A stretch of 64,000 nucleotides of DNA, taken from Clostridia bacterium (GTDB taxonomy: Bacteria; Bacillota; Clostridia; Christensenellales; Borkfalkiaceae). Where the stretch lies: NCBI GenBank assembly GCA_017407325.1, contig JAFQWV010000028.1:62001-126000 (forward strand), written 5' to 3'. The position numbers and the translations under genes were made by a program. How positions within the stretch are numbered: the first letter of the stretch is position 1; each line of letters opens with the position of its first letter. The notes under the pieces were generated by a model, which saw only the letters and a list, made by a program, of their open reading frames with translations, was not told where the DNA came from and searched no databases. Shown one piece after another: positions 33,325-41,621 of this stretch.

Positions 33325-33373
33325 AACCTTTCCCCTATAAAAACTAGTATTTAATCGCTTTATAGCCTTATTT

Positions 33374-33832
33374 TTATAATTCTATAATATCAAGTCCACA
33401 TTTTTTTGCGTAGTTTAAAGTGTAGAATGCTCCACCAGAATTTTTTCTGTTGTAGCATAATAAAACAGACGAATTATCAACCATAAATTTATTTCTTACA
33501 ATCATACAACCGTTATAGTAATGCTCTGATAAAAGAATAATTTCATCACTTTCTTTTAATAGTAGTCGATAGATTTCTTTATCATTATCGCTAAAACTTT
33601 TATCTTGATTTTTACACGGTACGCACGCGTATATATTTATAGGATGAATTTCACGAAGCTCTTTTAATATTAAAAAACACTCTGTATCAAAACCTACTGC
33701 CATACCGCAAAGAAAAGAATTAAATCCTTTTTTTATTAAAGCTTCTAATTCAAATTTTAATTTATCCTTATCAAAATCTAATAAAAGTTGTCTATTTCCG
33801 CTTAAGCTTACTGCCTTACTTTTATCAATCAT
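33374..33832 (-). CDS. SLOG/DUF1273 (YpsA-like) protein
   Basis: A 152-aa protein with SLSGNRQLL, FNSFLCGMAVGFDTECFLIL, KESDEIILLSEHYYNGCMIV, RNKFMVDNSSVLLCYN and GGAFYTLNYAKKCGLDIIEL, matching the YpsA/DUF1273 branch of the SLOG superfamily. A nucleotide-derived ligand is likely. Its start overlaps the rsmG stop by an ATGA, so the two are translated together. Confidence 0.78.
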   Translation of the reverse strand: MIDKSKAVSLSGNRQLLLDFDKDKLKFELEALIKKGFNSFLCGMAVGFDTECFLILKELREIHPINIYACVPCKNQDKSFSDNDKEIYRLLLKESDEIILLSEHYYNGCMIVRNKFMVDNSSVLLCYNRKNSGGAFYTLNYAKKCGLDIIEL

Positions 33833-34503
33833 AACGGTTTACTTCTTTCTTTTCCTTTTCCACGTGGATATTTTTTTGGAGTATTTTTAATTTTTTCAAT
33901 TATAACAAGATATCTTTCTCCCATATTTTCCGGAAGGGAATATTTTATTATTTCAGATATTTTTCCACCTAAAATATCAATTGCGTTTTTTGCGTTTTCA
34001 ATTTCTTCGTCGTTGACACTTTTATATGCAATCATTTTTCCACCGACTTTAACAAACGGTAACATATACTCACAAAGTGTGGATAAGTTAGCGACGGCAC
34101 GAGCTATAGAAAAATCAAAATTTTCTCTATATATATTATCTTTAGCTAAATCTTCGCACCGAGCATTTTTTACTTCGAAATTTTCAAAATTAAAAGTATT
34201 TTTTACAAGATTTAAAAAATTACACTTTTTACCAACACTTTCAATCAAAGTAAAATCAATATCATCTCTTAATATTTTAAGTGGAACTGACGGAAAACCT
34301 CCACCCGAGCCTATTTCCACTACTTTAGCACCAGAAGATATAAACTTTTCACCGCTTAAGCTGTCGTAAAAATGTTTTATATAAATTTCTTTATTATCGG
34401 TGATTGAAGTTAAATTAAACTCTTTATTTTTTTCAACCAAAAGGTTTTTAAAAGCTTCAAGTTTTTCGCTTATTTTAGAATCATTAAAAAAATTACTCAA
34501 CAT
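33829..34503 (-). CDS. rsmG: 16S rRNA (guanine527-N7)-methyltransferase RsmG
   Basis: The 224-aa protein has NKEFNLTSITDNKEIYIKHF then YDSL, the AdoMet motif VVEIGSGGGFPSVPLKI (about 62-78), FTLIESVGKKCNFL and DFSIARAVANLSTL. It methylates G527 of 16S rRNA. The gene starts at the left edge of oriC with no Shine-Dalgarno site; its -10 box ends 6 nt before the ATG, so the mRNA is probably leaderless. Confidence 0.93.
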   Translation of the reverse strand: MLSNFFNDSKISEKLEAFKNLLVEKNKEFNLTSITDNKEIYIKHFYDSLSGEKFISSGAKVVEIGSGGGFPSVPLKILRDDIDFTLIESVGKKCNFLNLVKNTFNFENFEVKNARCEDLAKDNIYRENFDFSIARAVANLSTLCEYMLPFVKVGGKMIAYKSVNDEEIENAKNAIDILGGKISEIIKYSLPENMGERYLVIIEKIKNTPKKYPRGKGKERSKPL

Positions 34504-34509
34504 GAAAAA

Positions 34510-34538
34510 ATTATAACATATTTATTTTAACAATACAA
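34510..34538 (-). promoter_or_regulatory. rsmG: rsmG promoter, leaderless geometry
   Basis: On the minus strand TTGTAT (34538-34533), 17 bp and TATAAT (34515-34510), then six bases and the ATG at 34503. Confidence 0.7.
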
Positions 34539-34599
34539 TAAAATTTTTAATTTTTTGAAAATATTTATTTTTCAACAAAAAAAATCCTTATAAAAAGCC

Positions 34600-35000
34600 T
34601 ATTTTTTAAGCATTTTCACATCTATTTAAGTTTATAAACAGTATTATCCACACACTTGTTCACAATTTTTTAAATTTCTTTAAAAATTAACTAAACAATG
34701 TAAAAAGTAACAAAAAATAAATTGCTTTTTTTTTATATATTAGTTATAATATATAATAGACGTAATAAAAGCTAAAAAGTTACTTAATTTTTTATCCACA
34801 AAAAAGAAAGGTATACACTTTTTACAAACCTTATTATCAACACTTTATCAACCGTAAAAATTTGATTTTAAATTTAAAAATTTGCGATAAAAAGTGATAT
34901 AATAAAAGGCTTAAATTTTTATTCACAAATTCACATCACCCTACTACTACTATTACTATAAAAATAAAAAAAATATTTTATCTATCAAGGAGCGAAAATT
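34600..35000 (+). other. Chromosomal replication origin, oriC
   Basis: The AT-rich, gene-free region contains three exact TTATNCACA DnaA boxes (34644-34652, 34792-34800, 34919-34927), near-matches TTGTTCACA (34656), TTATCAACA (34834) and TTATCAACC (34845), and very AT-rich stretches (34726-34760 and 34959-34980). Right after the 34919 box and a short CACC comes CTACTACTACTATTACTA (34941-34958), six DnaA-trios, followed by the A/T-only unwinding element. This box-trio order is the basal unwinding system defined in B. subtilis. dnaN follows directly. Confidence 0.88.
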
Positions 35001-35004
35001 TTTC

Positions 35005-36111
35005 ATGAAGGCAATCGTAAAAGGTCTCGATTTATCAAACGCAGTATTAAAGGTTGTAAAAGCAGTATCAGCAAAAACTCCTAATCAAATTTTAGAAGGT
35101 ATTAAGATTACCTGTAAAGGAGATAATCTTATTTTACTTGCTACCGATATGGAAATTGCTATTGAAAAGACTATAAGAGCCGAAACTTTTATGGAAGGTG
35201 AAATTGTCGTTCAAGGTAGACTTTTTGCTGAATTTACTAAAAAATTAGAAAATGAAGACGATATTGAACTTACCTTGTGTGAAGATAACAGATTAAAAAT
35301 AACTTACGGACAAGCTGAAGGTTATATTCAAACGATGTCAAGTGAAGATTTCCCTGTTTTAAAGAAGGATATTAATAAAAATTCTTTCACCTTAAAGCAA
35401 AAGGAATTTAAAGATATAGTAAATAAAACGAGTTTTGCATGCTCAACAGACGATTCCCGTCCAATTTTAAAGGGCTGTCTTTTAGAAGTTGAAGGTGACG
35501 TTTTAACTTGCGTAGCGCTTGACGGATTCAGACTTGCTATCGCAAAAAAGAACGTTAGAGACGTGTTTGGTAGTATTAAAGCTATAGTTCCTTCTCGTGC
35601 GCTTGTGGAAATTACCCGTCTTATTGAAAATGAAGAAGATTATATTACGGTAATTATTCAAGATAATTCGCTACTTGTAAATATTGATAACACGATTTTT
35701 ATGACTAGACTACTTGAAGGAAATTATATTGATTATAAAAAAATCGTTCCTAACAAGTTTGAAACTGTATTTAGAGCAAACAAAAATTTACTCTTTAACG
35801 CTATTGAGAGAGCTTCTATCGTTGCAAAATCTATAAAGAACAGAATTAAGTTTGAAATTAAAGAAAATTACTTAAACGTATTATCAAGCTCAGAAATTGG
35901 TAACGTCAACGAAAGCGTTATTATTAACCTTGAAGGAAAAGATTTAAATATTTTATTTAATTCTAAATATCTGATTGACACTTTAAGAGTTATTGACGAC
36001 GAATTTATTAATTTCCACTTAACAAGCCCTATCTCACCTTGCGTAATAAAGCCTTACGGCGAAGAAGATCAAGATTATTTATACCTGATTTTACCACTTA
36101 GAAGCGAGTAG
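35005..36111 (+). CDS. dnaN: DNA polymerase III beta sliding clamp
   Basis: The 368-aa protein has the three-domain clamp pattern: MKAIVKGLDLSNAVLKVVKA with TPNQILEGIKI, then CSTDDSRPILKGCLLEVEGD with FRLAIAKK in domain 2, and SPISPCVIKPYGEEDQDYLY before the end LILPLR. It encircles DNA and tethers the polymerase. AAGGAG lies upstream of the ATG. It is the first gene after oriC; dnaA, which normally precedes it, is absent. Confidence 0.96.
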   Translation: MKAIVKGLDLSNAVLKVVKAVSAKTPNQILEGIKITCKGDNLILLATDMEIAIEKTIRAETFMEGEIVVQGRLFAEFTKKLENEDDIELTLCEDNRLKITYGQAEGYIQTMSSEDFPVLKKDINKNSFTLKQKEFKDIVNKTSFACSTDDSRPILKGCLLEVEGDVLTCVALDGFRLAIAKKNVRDVFGSIKAIVPSRALVEITRLIENEEDYITVIIQDNSLLVNIDNTIFMTRLLEGNYIDYKKIVPNKFETVFRANKNLLFNAIERASIVAKSIKNRIKFEIKENYLNVLSSSEIGNVNESVIINLEGKDLNILFNSKYLIDTLRVIDDEFINFHLTSPISPCVIKPYGEEDQDYLYLILPLRSE

Positions 36112-36146
36112 TTTTTAAAAATAAGTATAAATAAACGCTTAAACGA

Positions 36147-36175
36147 TTGACAAAAAGCTAAAAAATAAGTAAAAT
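36147..36175 (+). promoter_or_regulatory. rpmH: rpmH promoter
   Basis: TTGACA (36147-36152), 17 bp and TAAAAT (36170-36175), about 70 bp before rpmH. Confidence 0.7.
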
Positions 36176-36244
36176 TCATAAGTAGTTTATAATTTTTTAT
36201 AAAAATAATTAAGAAAATAATAATATAAAATGGAGAATAGATAA

Positions 36245-36379
36245 ATGAAAAGAACTTATCAACCTAAAAAAAGACAAAGAAGCAAAGTACACGGCTTCAG
36301 AAAAAGAATGGCTTCTAAAAACGGAAGAAACGTATTAAAAAGGAGAAGAGCAAAAGGTCGTCATAAACTTTCTGCTTAA
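36245..36379 (+). CDS. rpmH: 50S ribosomal protein L34
   Basis: A 44-aa basic protein starting [20 protein letters not shown] and ending GRHKLSA, the invariant L34 pattern. It starts the conserved rpmH-rnpA-yidD-yidC-jag block. An AAATGGAGAATAG site precedes the ATG. Confidence 0.96.
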   Translation: MKRTYQPKKRQRSKVHGFRKRMASKNGRNVLKRRRAKGRHKLSA

Positions 36380-36385
36380 TTTGTT

Positions 36386-36718
36386 TTGGATTTAAGATTA
36401 AAAAAACAAAGTGATTTTAATGAAGTTTTCCGTAAAGGCAAACGCTCGTACTCTAAAAATCTCGCTTTAATTTATATTAAAAAATCAGAGCTTAAAGTTG
36501 GTATTAGCGTTAGCAAAAAACACGGAAATGCCGTTAAAAGAAATAAAATAAAAAGACTTATTCGCGCAGCGTACTACCCTTTTTTAGAAAAATTACCAAA
36601 TTATCATATAGTTTTTTTACCAAAAACGGGTATAGATTTTTCTTATAATGACCTTTTAGACGATATCAAATATCTTCTTAAAAAGGAAAAGCTTATTGAT
36701 GAAGAAAATTTTAATTAA
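36386..36718 (+). CDS. rnpA: Ribonuclease P protein component
   Basis: The 110-aa protein has LKKQSDFNEVFRKGKR, KVGISVSKKHGNAVKRNKIK and then RLIRAA, the RNR-type motif of RnpA. It binds RNase P RNA for tRNA 5' maturation. The start appears to be TTG at 36386, six bases after the rpmH stop; no ribosome site is visible, so translation is probably coupled. Confidence 0.93.
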   Translation: MDLRLKKQSDFNEVFRKGKRSYSKNLALIYIKKSELKVGISVSKKHGNAVKRNKIKRLIRAAYYPFLEKLPNYHIVFLPKTGIDFSYNDLLDDIKYLLKKEKLIDEENFN

Positions 36719-36938
36719 ACTTTTAAAGTTTTATAAAAGAAAAATATCACCAAATATTAAAAGTAGTTGTATTTACACACCGACGTGTAGTGAATACGCT
36801 ATTTGCGCGTTAAAAAAACATAATCTTTTAAAGGCGTTAAAATTAATAATTTTCAGGGTTTTAAGGTGTAATCCACTTGCACGCGGGGGTTTTGACCCTG
36901 TTCCTGATAGTAAAAAAGTCGTAAAATGGCTTTTTTAG
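36699..36938 (+). CDS. yidD: Membrane protein insertion efficiency factor YidD
   Basis: A 79-aa protein with LLKFYKRKISPNIKSSCIYT, PTCSEYAICALKKHNLLKAL and NPLARGGFDPVP, the Cys and GG motifs of YidD. It helps YidC-dependent membrane insertion. The ATG at 36699 overlaps the end of rnpA by 20 nt; AAAAAGGAAAAG precedes it. Confidence 0.93.
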   Translation: MKKILIKLLKFYKRKISPNIKSSCIYTPTCSEYAICALKKHNLLKALKLIIFRVLRCNPLARGGFDPVPDSKKVVKWLF

Positions 36939-37026
36939 ACTTTAATACGTCGGAATAAACTAATTTTTCCGACTTTTTCTTTATTTACACTTTTAAAAAC
37001 TCTAAACTTTTATTTAAAGGAGTAAA

Positions 37027-38376
37027 ATGGACTTTAATCTTTTAGCCGTATCCATTGAGACTTTTTCGGGTTTTGGCGAACCGTTCAGTCTTAATTGGAT
37101 AGGTAGAATTATTCAATGGCTCATCGAAAGCTGTAACAGTATCGGTTTAGGTATTATTCTCTTTACCCTTGCTTTAAAGCTTTTAACACTTCCTCTTGAT
37201 ATTATTTCCAGAACTTCTATGAAGAAAAATAATCTCAAAATGGAAAAGATGCGCCCTCAACTTGAAAAACTTCAACGCCAATATGCAAACAATAAAGAAC
37301 TTTACAACAGAAAAATTCAAGCCCTTTACAAAAAAGAAGGCTATTCAATGTTTGCAAGCTGTTTACCAACCTTAGTTACTTTAATTATCTTTATCGTAGT
37401 TATTAACCAATTTTCAACTTATTCTAACTATACTAACCTTCAACTCTTTAATGAAATGAGTAGAAGTTATACTGCTGCTATCGAAAATTACGATTCTAAC
37501 TACGTTTTAAGCGACGAAGACGGTAACAAGGTTTTAAACGAAAGTTATATTTTTGAAAATACTGACGAATTTAGTGCTTACCGCTCTATCGTTACGGTTA
37601 ATTCTAAAACTAACGAATATACGTTAGAATATAAAGCAACCGATATCAACGCTTTTTCTAAAAAAGTTGAAGAATTAAATAGTCAAGGCTGGAACGACGT
37701 TTTAGTTGGTGAAGATACAGCTAAATGTCATATTTTAAAGAGTGGCGAAACTTATTCTTTCAACGCTGGTATGTACCTTGCAGGCGTTTCTCAAGACGAA
37801 ATGAATATCGACGCTACGAATAAAGTTATGAATAAACTTATGAATGACTACGCGACAGCTACTGTTAAAGAAAGTGCGCGTCAGGCTTCAAAACAAGTTT
37901 ATCTCGATAACGCACCAAGCTTTTTATGGATTAAAAACTTATGGCTTCCGGATTTACCGTACAAGCACCCGGTAAATGCAAGCATTTCTAACTACGACTT
38001 CAACGCTAAACTTGTTGAGCATAAAGACGACGACGCTCAGTTTAACGAAATAACTTATTACTTGTCTGAACAAAAGAGTGCGCCTAACGGTTTCTTTATC
38101 TTAGTCGTTCTCTCCATCGGAACTATGCTTTTGCAACAAATTATAATGAATAAGTCGCAAAAAGCGCAAATGGAACTTCAAACGGTTGACGGTCAAGGTG
38201 CAGCTCAATCTAAAATGATGATGTGGTTAATGCCTATTATGTTTGGTATTTTCTCGTTCATGTACTCTGCATCTTTCTCACTTTATATGACCGTTAGTAC
38301 TGTATTTTCAATGCTTTCAACCCTTATTATCAACTTCTTCGTTGAAAGGGCTTTCAAAAAGAAATACGGCGCATAA
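37027..38376 (+). CDS. yidC: YidC/Oxa1 membrane insertase with a large insertion
   Basis: The conserved YidC core is split. TM1-TM2 with ISRTSMKKNNLKMEKMRPQL and YKKEGYSMFASCLPTLVTL are near residues 30-135, and TM3-TM5 with PNGFFILVVLSIGTMLLQQI and KMMMWLMPIMFGIFSFMYSA lie after about 355. Between them is an extra hydrophilic, probably extracytoplasmic region of about 170 residues (about 150-325). Typical Firmicute YidC proteins are about 260-290 aa; this one is 449. There is no lipobox signal peptide. AAAGGAG precedes the ATG. Confidence 0.9.
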   Translation: MDFNLLAVSIETFSGFGEPFSLNWIGRIIQWLIESCNSIGLGIILFTLALKLLTLPLDIISRTSMKKNNLKMEKMRPQLEKLQRQYANNKELYNRKIQALYKKEGYSMFASCLPTLVTLIIFIVVINQFSTYSNYTNLQLFNEMSRSYTAAIENYDSNYVLSDEDGNKVLNESYIFENTDEFSAYRSIVTVNSKTNEYTLEYKATDINAFSKKVEELNSQGWNDVLVGEDTAKCHILKSGETYSFNAGMYLAGVSQDEMNIDATNKVMNKLMNDYATATVKESARQASKQVYLDNAPSFLWIKNLWLPDLPYKHPVNASISNYDFNAKLVEHKDDDAQFNEITYYLSEQKSAPNGFFILVVLSIGTMLLQQIIMNKSQKAQMELQTVDGQGAAQSKMMMWLMPIMFGIFSFMYSASFSLYMTVSTVFSMLSTLIINFFVERAFKKKYGA

Positions 38377-38404
38377 AATTTTGCGTAATTAAAAGGAGAT
38401 AAAA

Positions 38405-39187
38405 ATGAAGGAATTTACCGCAAAGACCGTCGACGATGCCATCGAACTTGGTCTTAAGGAACTAGGTCTTACGCGCGATCAAGCAGAAATCGTCGTGATA
38501 GAACAACCTACTAAAGGTTTTATGGGTATAGGAGCAAAACCTGCTAAAGTCAGCATTTCTAAAATTAAAACTGACGCTGACCGCGCTATTGATTTTCTCG
38601 ACGGCTTGTTTGATATTTTAAACCTTGACGTAGCTACTAAAATCGAACTCGATACCGAAGAAAAAATTATCATCAACCTTACCGCTATCGACTCTTCCCC
38701 ACTTATTGGTTACCGTGGCGAAGTTTTAGACTCTTTACAATGCTTGTGCGGTGCTGTTGCTAACAAAACTAACGAAACTTATAAAAGAGTAGTTGTTGAC
38801 TGCGAAAACTATCGCGAAAAAAGAGAACAAACCTTAAAAGCTCTTGCTGAAAAACTTGCTAACAAGGCTATCAAAACTTCAAGAAAGATAACGCTTGAGC
38901 CAATGAACCCATTTGAAAGACGTGTTATTCACTCAACGCTTGCTGATTTTGATGGCGTTAAAACGGTGTCTGAAGGAAAAGAACCTGTTAGATATATAGT
39001 AATTATTCCAGATAATTACAACCCATCAAATCGCGACAGAAAGCCTTTTAAAAACGGCTCTAAAAAACGTGGTGACGGCGCTAGACGTGACAGTCGCCCA
39101 CAACAACAAAAAGCCCCTAAAAAGTCAGGCTTTGGCGGTGGCGTATTCTTAGGAAACAGCCTTAAGGACAAACCAACTGAAGAATAA
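38405..39187 (+). CDS. jag: Jag/KhpB RNA-binding protein
   Basis: The N-terminal Jag domain (MKEFTAKTVDDAIELGLKEL, with PTKGFMGIGAKPAKV) is followed by a KH-like domain (SSPLIGYRGEVLDSLQCL) and an R3H domain (NPFERRVIHSTLADFDGVKT). A basic, low-complexity tail of about 45 residues ends the protein. KhpB binds RNA with KhpA and affects cell elongation. It is the last gene of the rpmH block, followed by a terminator. Confidence 0.93.
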   Translation: MKEFTAKTVDDAIELGLKELGLTRDQAEIVVIEQPTKGFMGIGAKPAKVSISKIKTDADRAIDFLDGLFDILNLDVATKIELDTEEKIIINLTAIDSSPLIGYRGEVLDSLQCLCGAVANKTNETYKRVVVDCENYREKREQTLKALAEKLANKAIKTSRKITLEPMNPFERRVIHSTLADFDGVKTVSEGKEPVRYIVIIPDNYNPSNRDRKPFKNGSKKRGDGARRDSRPQQQKAPKKSGFGGGVFLGNSLKDKPTEE

Positions 39188-39193
39188 AAATTT

Positions 39194-39230
39194 AAAGGTA
39201 GACAAAATTCTTTGCCTACCTTTTTTATTT
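39194..39230 (+). terminator. Terminator of the rpmH-jag block
   Basis: AGGTAGACAAA, a 4-nt loop and TTTGCCTACCT are followed by a T-run. Confidence 0.85.
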
Positions 39231-39238
39231 GATATACA

Positions 39239-39267
39239 TTGTATTTTTAAAAAAATTATGTTATAAT
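39239..39267 (+). promoter_or_regulatory. Promoter of the two membrane-protein genes
   Basis: TTGTAT (39239-39244), 17 bp and TATAAT (39262-39267), 23 bp before an AAAAGGAG-preceded ATG. Confidence 0.65.
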
Positions 39268-39290
39268 ATTCTTGAAAAGGAGATTAGATA

Positions 39291-39812
39291 ATGAATAAAT
39301 GTGCGTGGAAATATTACTTAAAATTTGCTATAAGAAATTTTATCTTCATTTTTGGAAGTATTGCTTTTATTTCTTTGGTTATTATTGTGTCAGCAATAGT
39401 TCAAGGTAAATTATCTACCCAATACGGTTTGTTAAATACACTATTAATCTTTGGAGCGGTTATCTTTTTATTATCTAACTTATTTATATTTAAGTTTGGT
39501 CAAACGATAAAAAAACAACAATTAGAGCATGCCGTAATATTTAATGATAATAACGCAAAAAAACTTGGTCATTTAGTTTATCTTTCAGATGATTGGTTAA
39601 TTGACTGTGGTATGCGCGCTATTTTAAGAAAAACTATATCTAATATTAATTATGATTTTCAACACGGTCTAAGAGGTGGCACATCTTTAAAAGTTGCAAT
39701 TAATACCACAAATGGAAAGAGTTACTATATTAATTTAAAAGATGAATATCAAGTTCAAAAATTAAAGTTATGGGCAACTTATTCAGATTTTGAAATTTAT
39801 AAAAACGAGTAA
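39291..39812 (+). CDS. Hypothetical membrane protein
   Basis: A 173-aa protein with two N-terminal membrane helices (about 15-40 and 48-70) and a soluble C-terminal domain containing HLVYLSDDWLIDCGMRAI and alternating strands, possibly a bacterial PH-like fold. Unknown function. Its own promoter lies just upstream. Confidence 0.72.
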   Translation: MNKCAWKYYLKFAIRNFIFIFGSIAFISLVIIVSAIVQGKLSTQYGLLNTLLIFGAVIFLLSNLFIFKFGQTIKKQQLEHAVIFNDNNAKKLGHLVYLSDDWLIDCGMRAILRKTISNINYDFQHGLRGGTSLKVAINTTNGKSYYINLKDEYQVQKLKLWATYSDFEIYKNE

Positions 39813-39860
39813 TAAAAACAGTGTAAACAACTTAACATATGTGGAATTTTTTGGAGAATA

Positions 39861-40406
39861 ATGAAAAAACACTATTATAATTTAACTTTATGTATAATTG
39901 GCATTAGCGTTTTAATTGTTGCATTGATTTTATTTACCGCTTTAATTTTTATACTTAAAGAGTTTACTATTGTTGATATATTTAAATATACTATTGCGAT
40001 AATAGGGCTAATTTTATGTATAAATAGTATTTTTGCTTATGTTGCCTTTGGTGACGATTATTTGGTTTATAAAAAGGGTGTAATTGCTAAGCAAAAATTT
40101 ATTGATTATATTTTTTTCGATAAAGTTATAATTGATTTTGAAGCTGTTCTTGGTCAAGATGCCTATATATATTTTAAAAAGAACGATAAAATTGTTTTAA
40201 GTTATGAAGCAAAATTAGAAATCGTTAAGGATATTGTAAATAATATAAATAAGAAAAAAATTGAAGTAATTTTTAACATAAATTCCAAATGGTATAATAT
40301 GCCAAAAAAATATCATAAATTGCTTTTTCCTTATCTATCACCAAAAGATAAAAAATCGTTTTTACAAAAATATGGCGAAGAATATAGCAAAAACTTAAAC
40401 GATTAA
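39861..40406 (+). CDS. Hypothetical membrane protein
   Basis: A 181-aa protein with two membrane helices near the N-terminus (LTLCIIGISVLIVALILFTA and FKYTIAIIGLILCINSIFAY) followed by a soluble domain with many Lys. TTGGAGAATA precedes the ATG. Probably co-transcribed with the preceding gene; no family recognised. Confidence 0.72.
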   Translation: MKKHYYNLTLCIIGISVLIVALILFTALIFILKEFTIVDIFKYTIAIIGLILCINSIFAYVAFGDDYLVYKKGVIAKQKFIDYIFFDKVIIDFEAVLGQDAYIYFKKNDKIVLSYEAKLEIVKDIVNNINKKKIEVIFNINSKWYNMPKKYHKLLFPYLSPKDKKSFLQKYGEEYSKNLND

Positions 40407-40428
40407 ATTAATTATAAGGTTTGCAACA

Positions 40429-40503
40429 ATGAATAATAAAGTATATGAAGCAAAAATAAAGTGGATTTCAAAAGAAAATGGTGGAAGAAATTTTGGAGAA
40501 TAG
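40429..40503 (+). pseudogene. Truncated 24-aa gene start before hairpin array C
   Basis: ATAAGG and an ATG open a frame that reads MNNKVYEAKIKWISKENGGR, then NFGE and a TAG. This looks like the first strand of a larger protein that has lost its remainder. Hairpin array C begins 18 bp later, so the array may mark the break. Confidence 0.45.
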
Positions 40504-40520
40504 CTTTTTTATTAATAACG

Positions 40521-40658
40521 ACGGAACGCGAAAGCGTTCACGACCACTATGCAAGTTGAAAACTTGCTATCGAGCAACCGTTAGGTTGCATATCGAGCTG
40601 CGTTAGCAACATATCGAGCGCGAACGAAGTTCGCGCATATCGAGTAGCCTTAAGGCTA
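40521..40658. repeat. Hairpin array C (CATATCGAG linkers)
   Basis: Hairpins in order are GAACGC/GCGTTC, GCAAGTT/AACTTGC, CAACC/GGTTG, a weak GC-GTTA-GC, CGCGAAC/GTTCGCG and TAGCC/GGCTA, joined by (CA)TATCGAG. Head and linker match array B, while the inner stems are different words. Confidence 0.85.
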
Positions 40659-40662
40659 CAAA

Positions 40663-40706
40663 AAAACCTTAATTAATCGCGCTATACGCCGATTAATTAA
40701 GGTTTT
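40663..40706. terminator. Bidirectional terminator after parB
   Basis: AAAACCTTAATTAATCG pairs with CGATTAATTAAGGTTTT around a loop containing the CGCTATA motif. A- and T-runs flank both sides. Confidence 0.8.
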
Positions 40707-40712
40707 ATCTTT

Positions 40713-41621
40713 TTATTCACCTATTGGTTTATTAATTCTGTCAAGCAAATCGCTTATTCTGTCAAGGTCGTCACGAGTGTAGTAGTCTATGTAAATTCTG
40801 CCCTTTTTGTCGTTTCCGATTGCGCCGACTTTAGTGCCGAAGCTTCTTTGCATTCTAACTACTAAGTCTTTAAGCTCAACGCTCATATTCGCGCCTTGTC
40901 CTTTTTTCTTTTTATCTTCCGGTGGATTGTAATAATCTTTTACTGCAATTTCAACTTCGCGAACGGAAAGTCTGTTTTTAACCGCTTTTCTTGCGATAGA
41001 AATTTGAACTTCTTCAGGAAGTGTAATTAATGCGCGCGCGTGGCCTTGAGATAAGTCGCCTGTTGAAACGTAGTCGATAACGATTGGACAAAGAGTTAAA
41101 AGTCTTAAAGTGTTTGCAACGGCAGAACGGCTTTTACCGATACGGTTAGCAAGCTCTTCCTGAGTGATGTTATAGTCGTCAAGAAGTTGTTTCATTGCAT
41201 TTGCAGCTTCAATCGGATTCAAGTCTTCGCGTTGAAGGTTTTCGATAAGCGAAATTTCTTTAATCTTTCTTTCGTCGAAATCTTTAATAACCGCAGGAAT
41301 AGTAGTTTTTCCAGCAAGTTTTGACGCGCGAAATCTTCTTTCCCCCGCGATAATCATATACTTTGATCCACGCTTTGTAACGACAATCGGCATAATAACG
41401 CCGTGAACTGCGATAGAGTCGGCAAGCTCTCTGAGTGCCGTTTCATTAAAGATTTTACGTGGTTGGTTAGGGTTTGCTTCAACCTTAGAAATATCTAACT
41501 CAACAACGCTATTTTTAATTTCTTCGGCGTCTTCCCCTAAATTTTCAAAAGAGAAATTAACGTAATCCTCCTGAGTGTCCTGAAGGAGTGCTGCAAATCC
41601 TTTTCCTAATCCTTTAGCCAT
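40713..41621 (-). CDS. parB: Chromosome-partitioning protein ParB (Spo0J)
   Basis: The 302-aa protein has VVELDISKVEANPNQPRKIF, the CTP-binding motif AGERRFRASKLAG (about 90-102), ENLQREDLNPIEAA, the HTH TQEELANRIGKSRSAVANTL and a C-terminal dimer domain. ParB clamps load at parS and spread using CTP. It overlaps parA by 8 nt. Four parS-like sites lie 3.7-5.4 kb away at 45329-47033. Confidence 0.95.
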   Translation of the reverse strand: MAKGLGKGFAALLQDTQEDYVNFSFENLGEDAEEIKNSVVELDISKVEANPNQPRKIFNETALRELADSIAVHGVIMPIVVTKRGSKYMIIAGERRFRASKLAGKTTIPAVIKDFDERKIKEISLIENLQREDLNPIEAANAMKQLLDDYNITQEELANRIGKSRSAVANTLRLLTLCPIVIDYVSTGDLSQGHARALITLPEEVQISIARKAVKNRLSVREVEIAVKDYYNPPEDKKKKGQGANMSVELKDLVVRMQRSFGTKVGAIGNDKKGRIYIDYYTRDDLDRISDLLDRINKPIGE

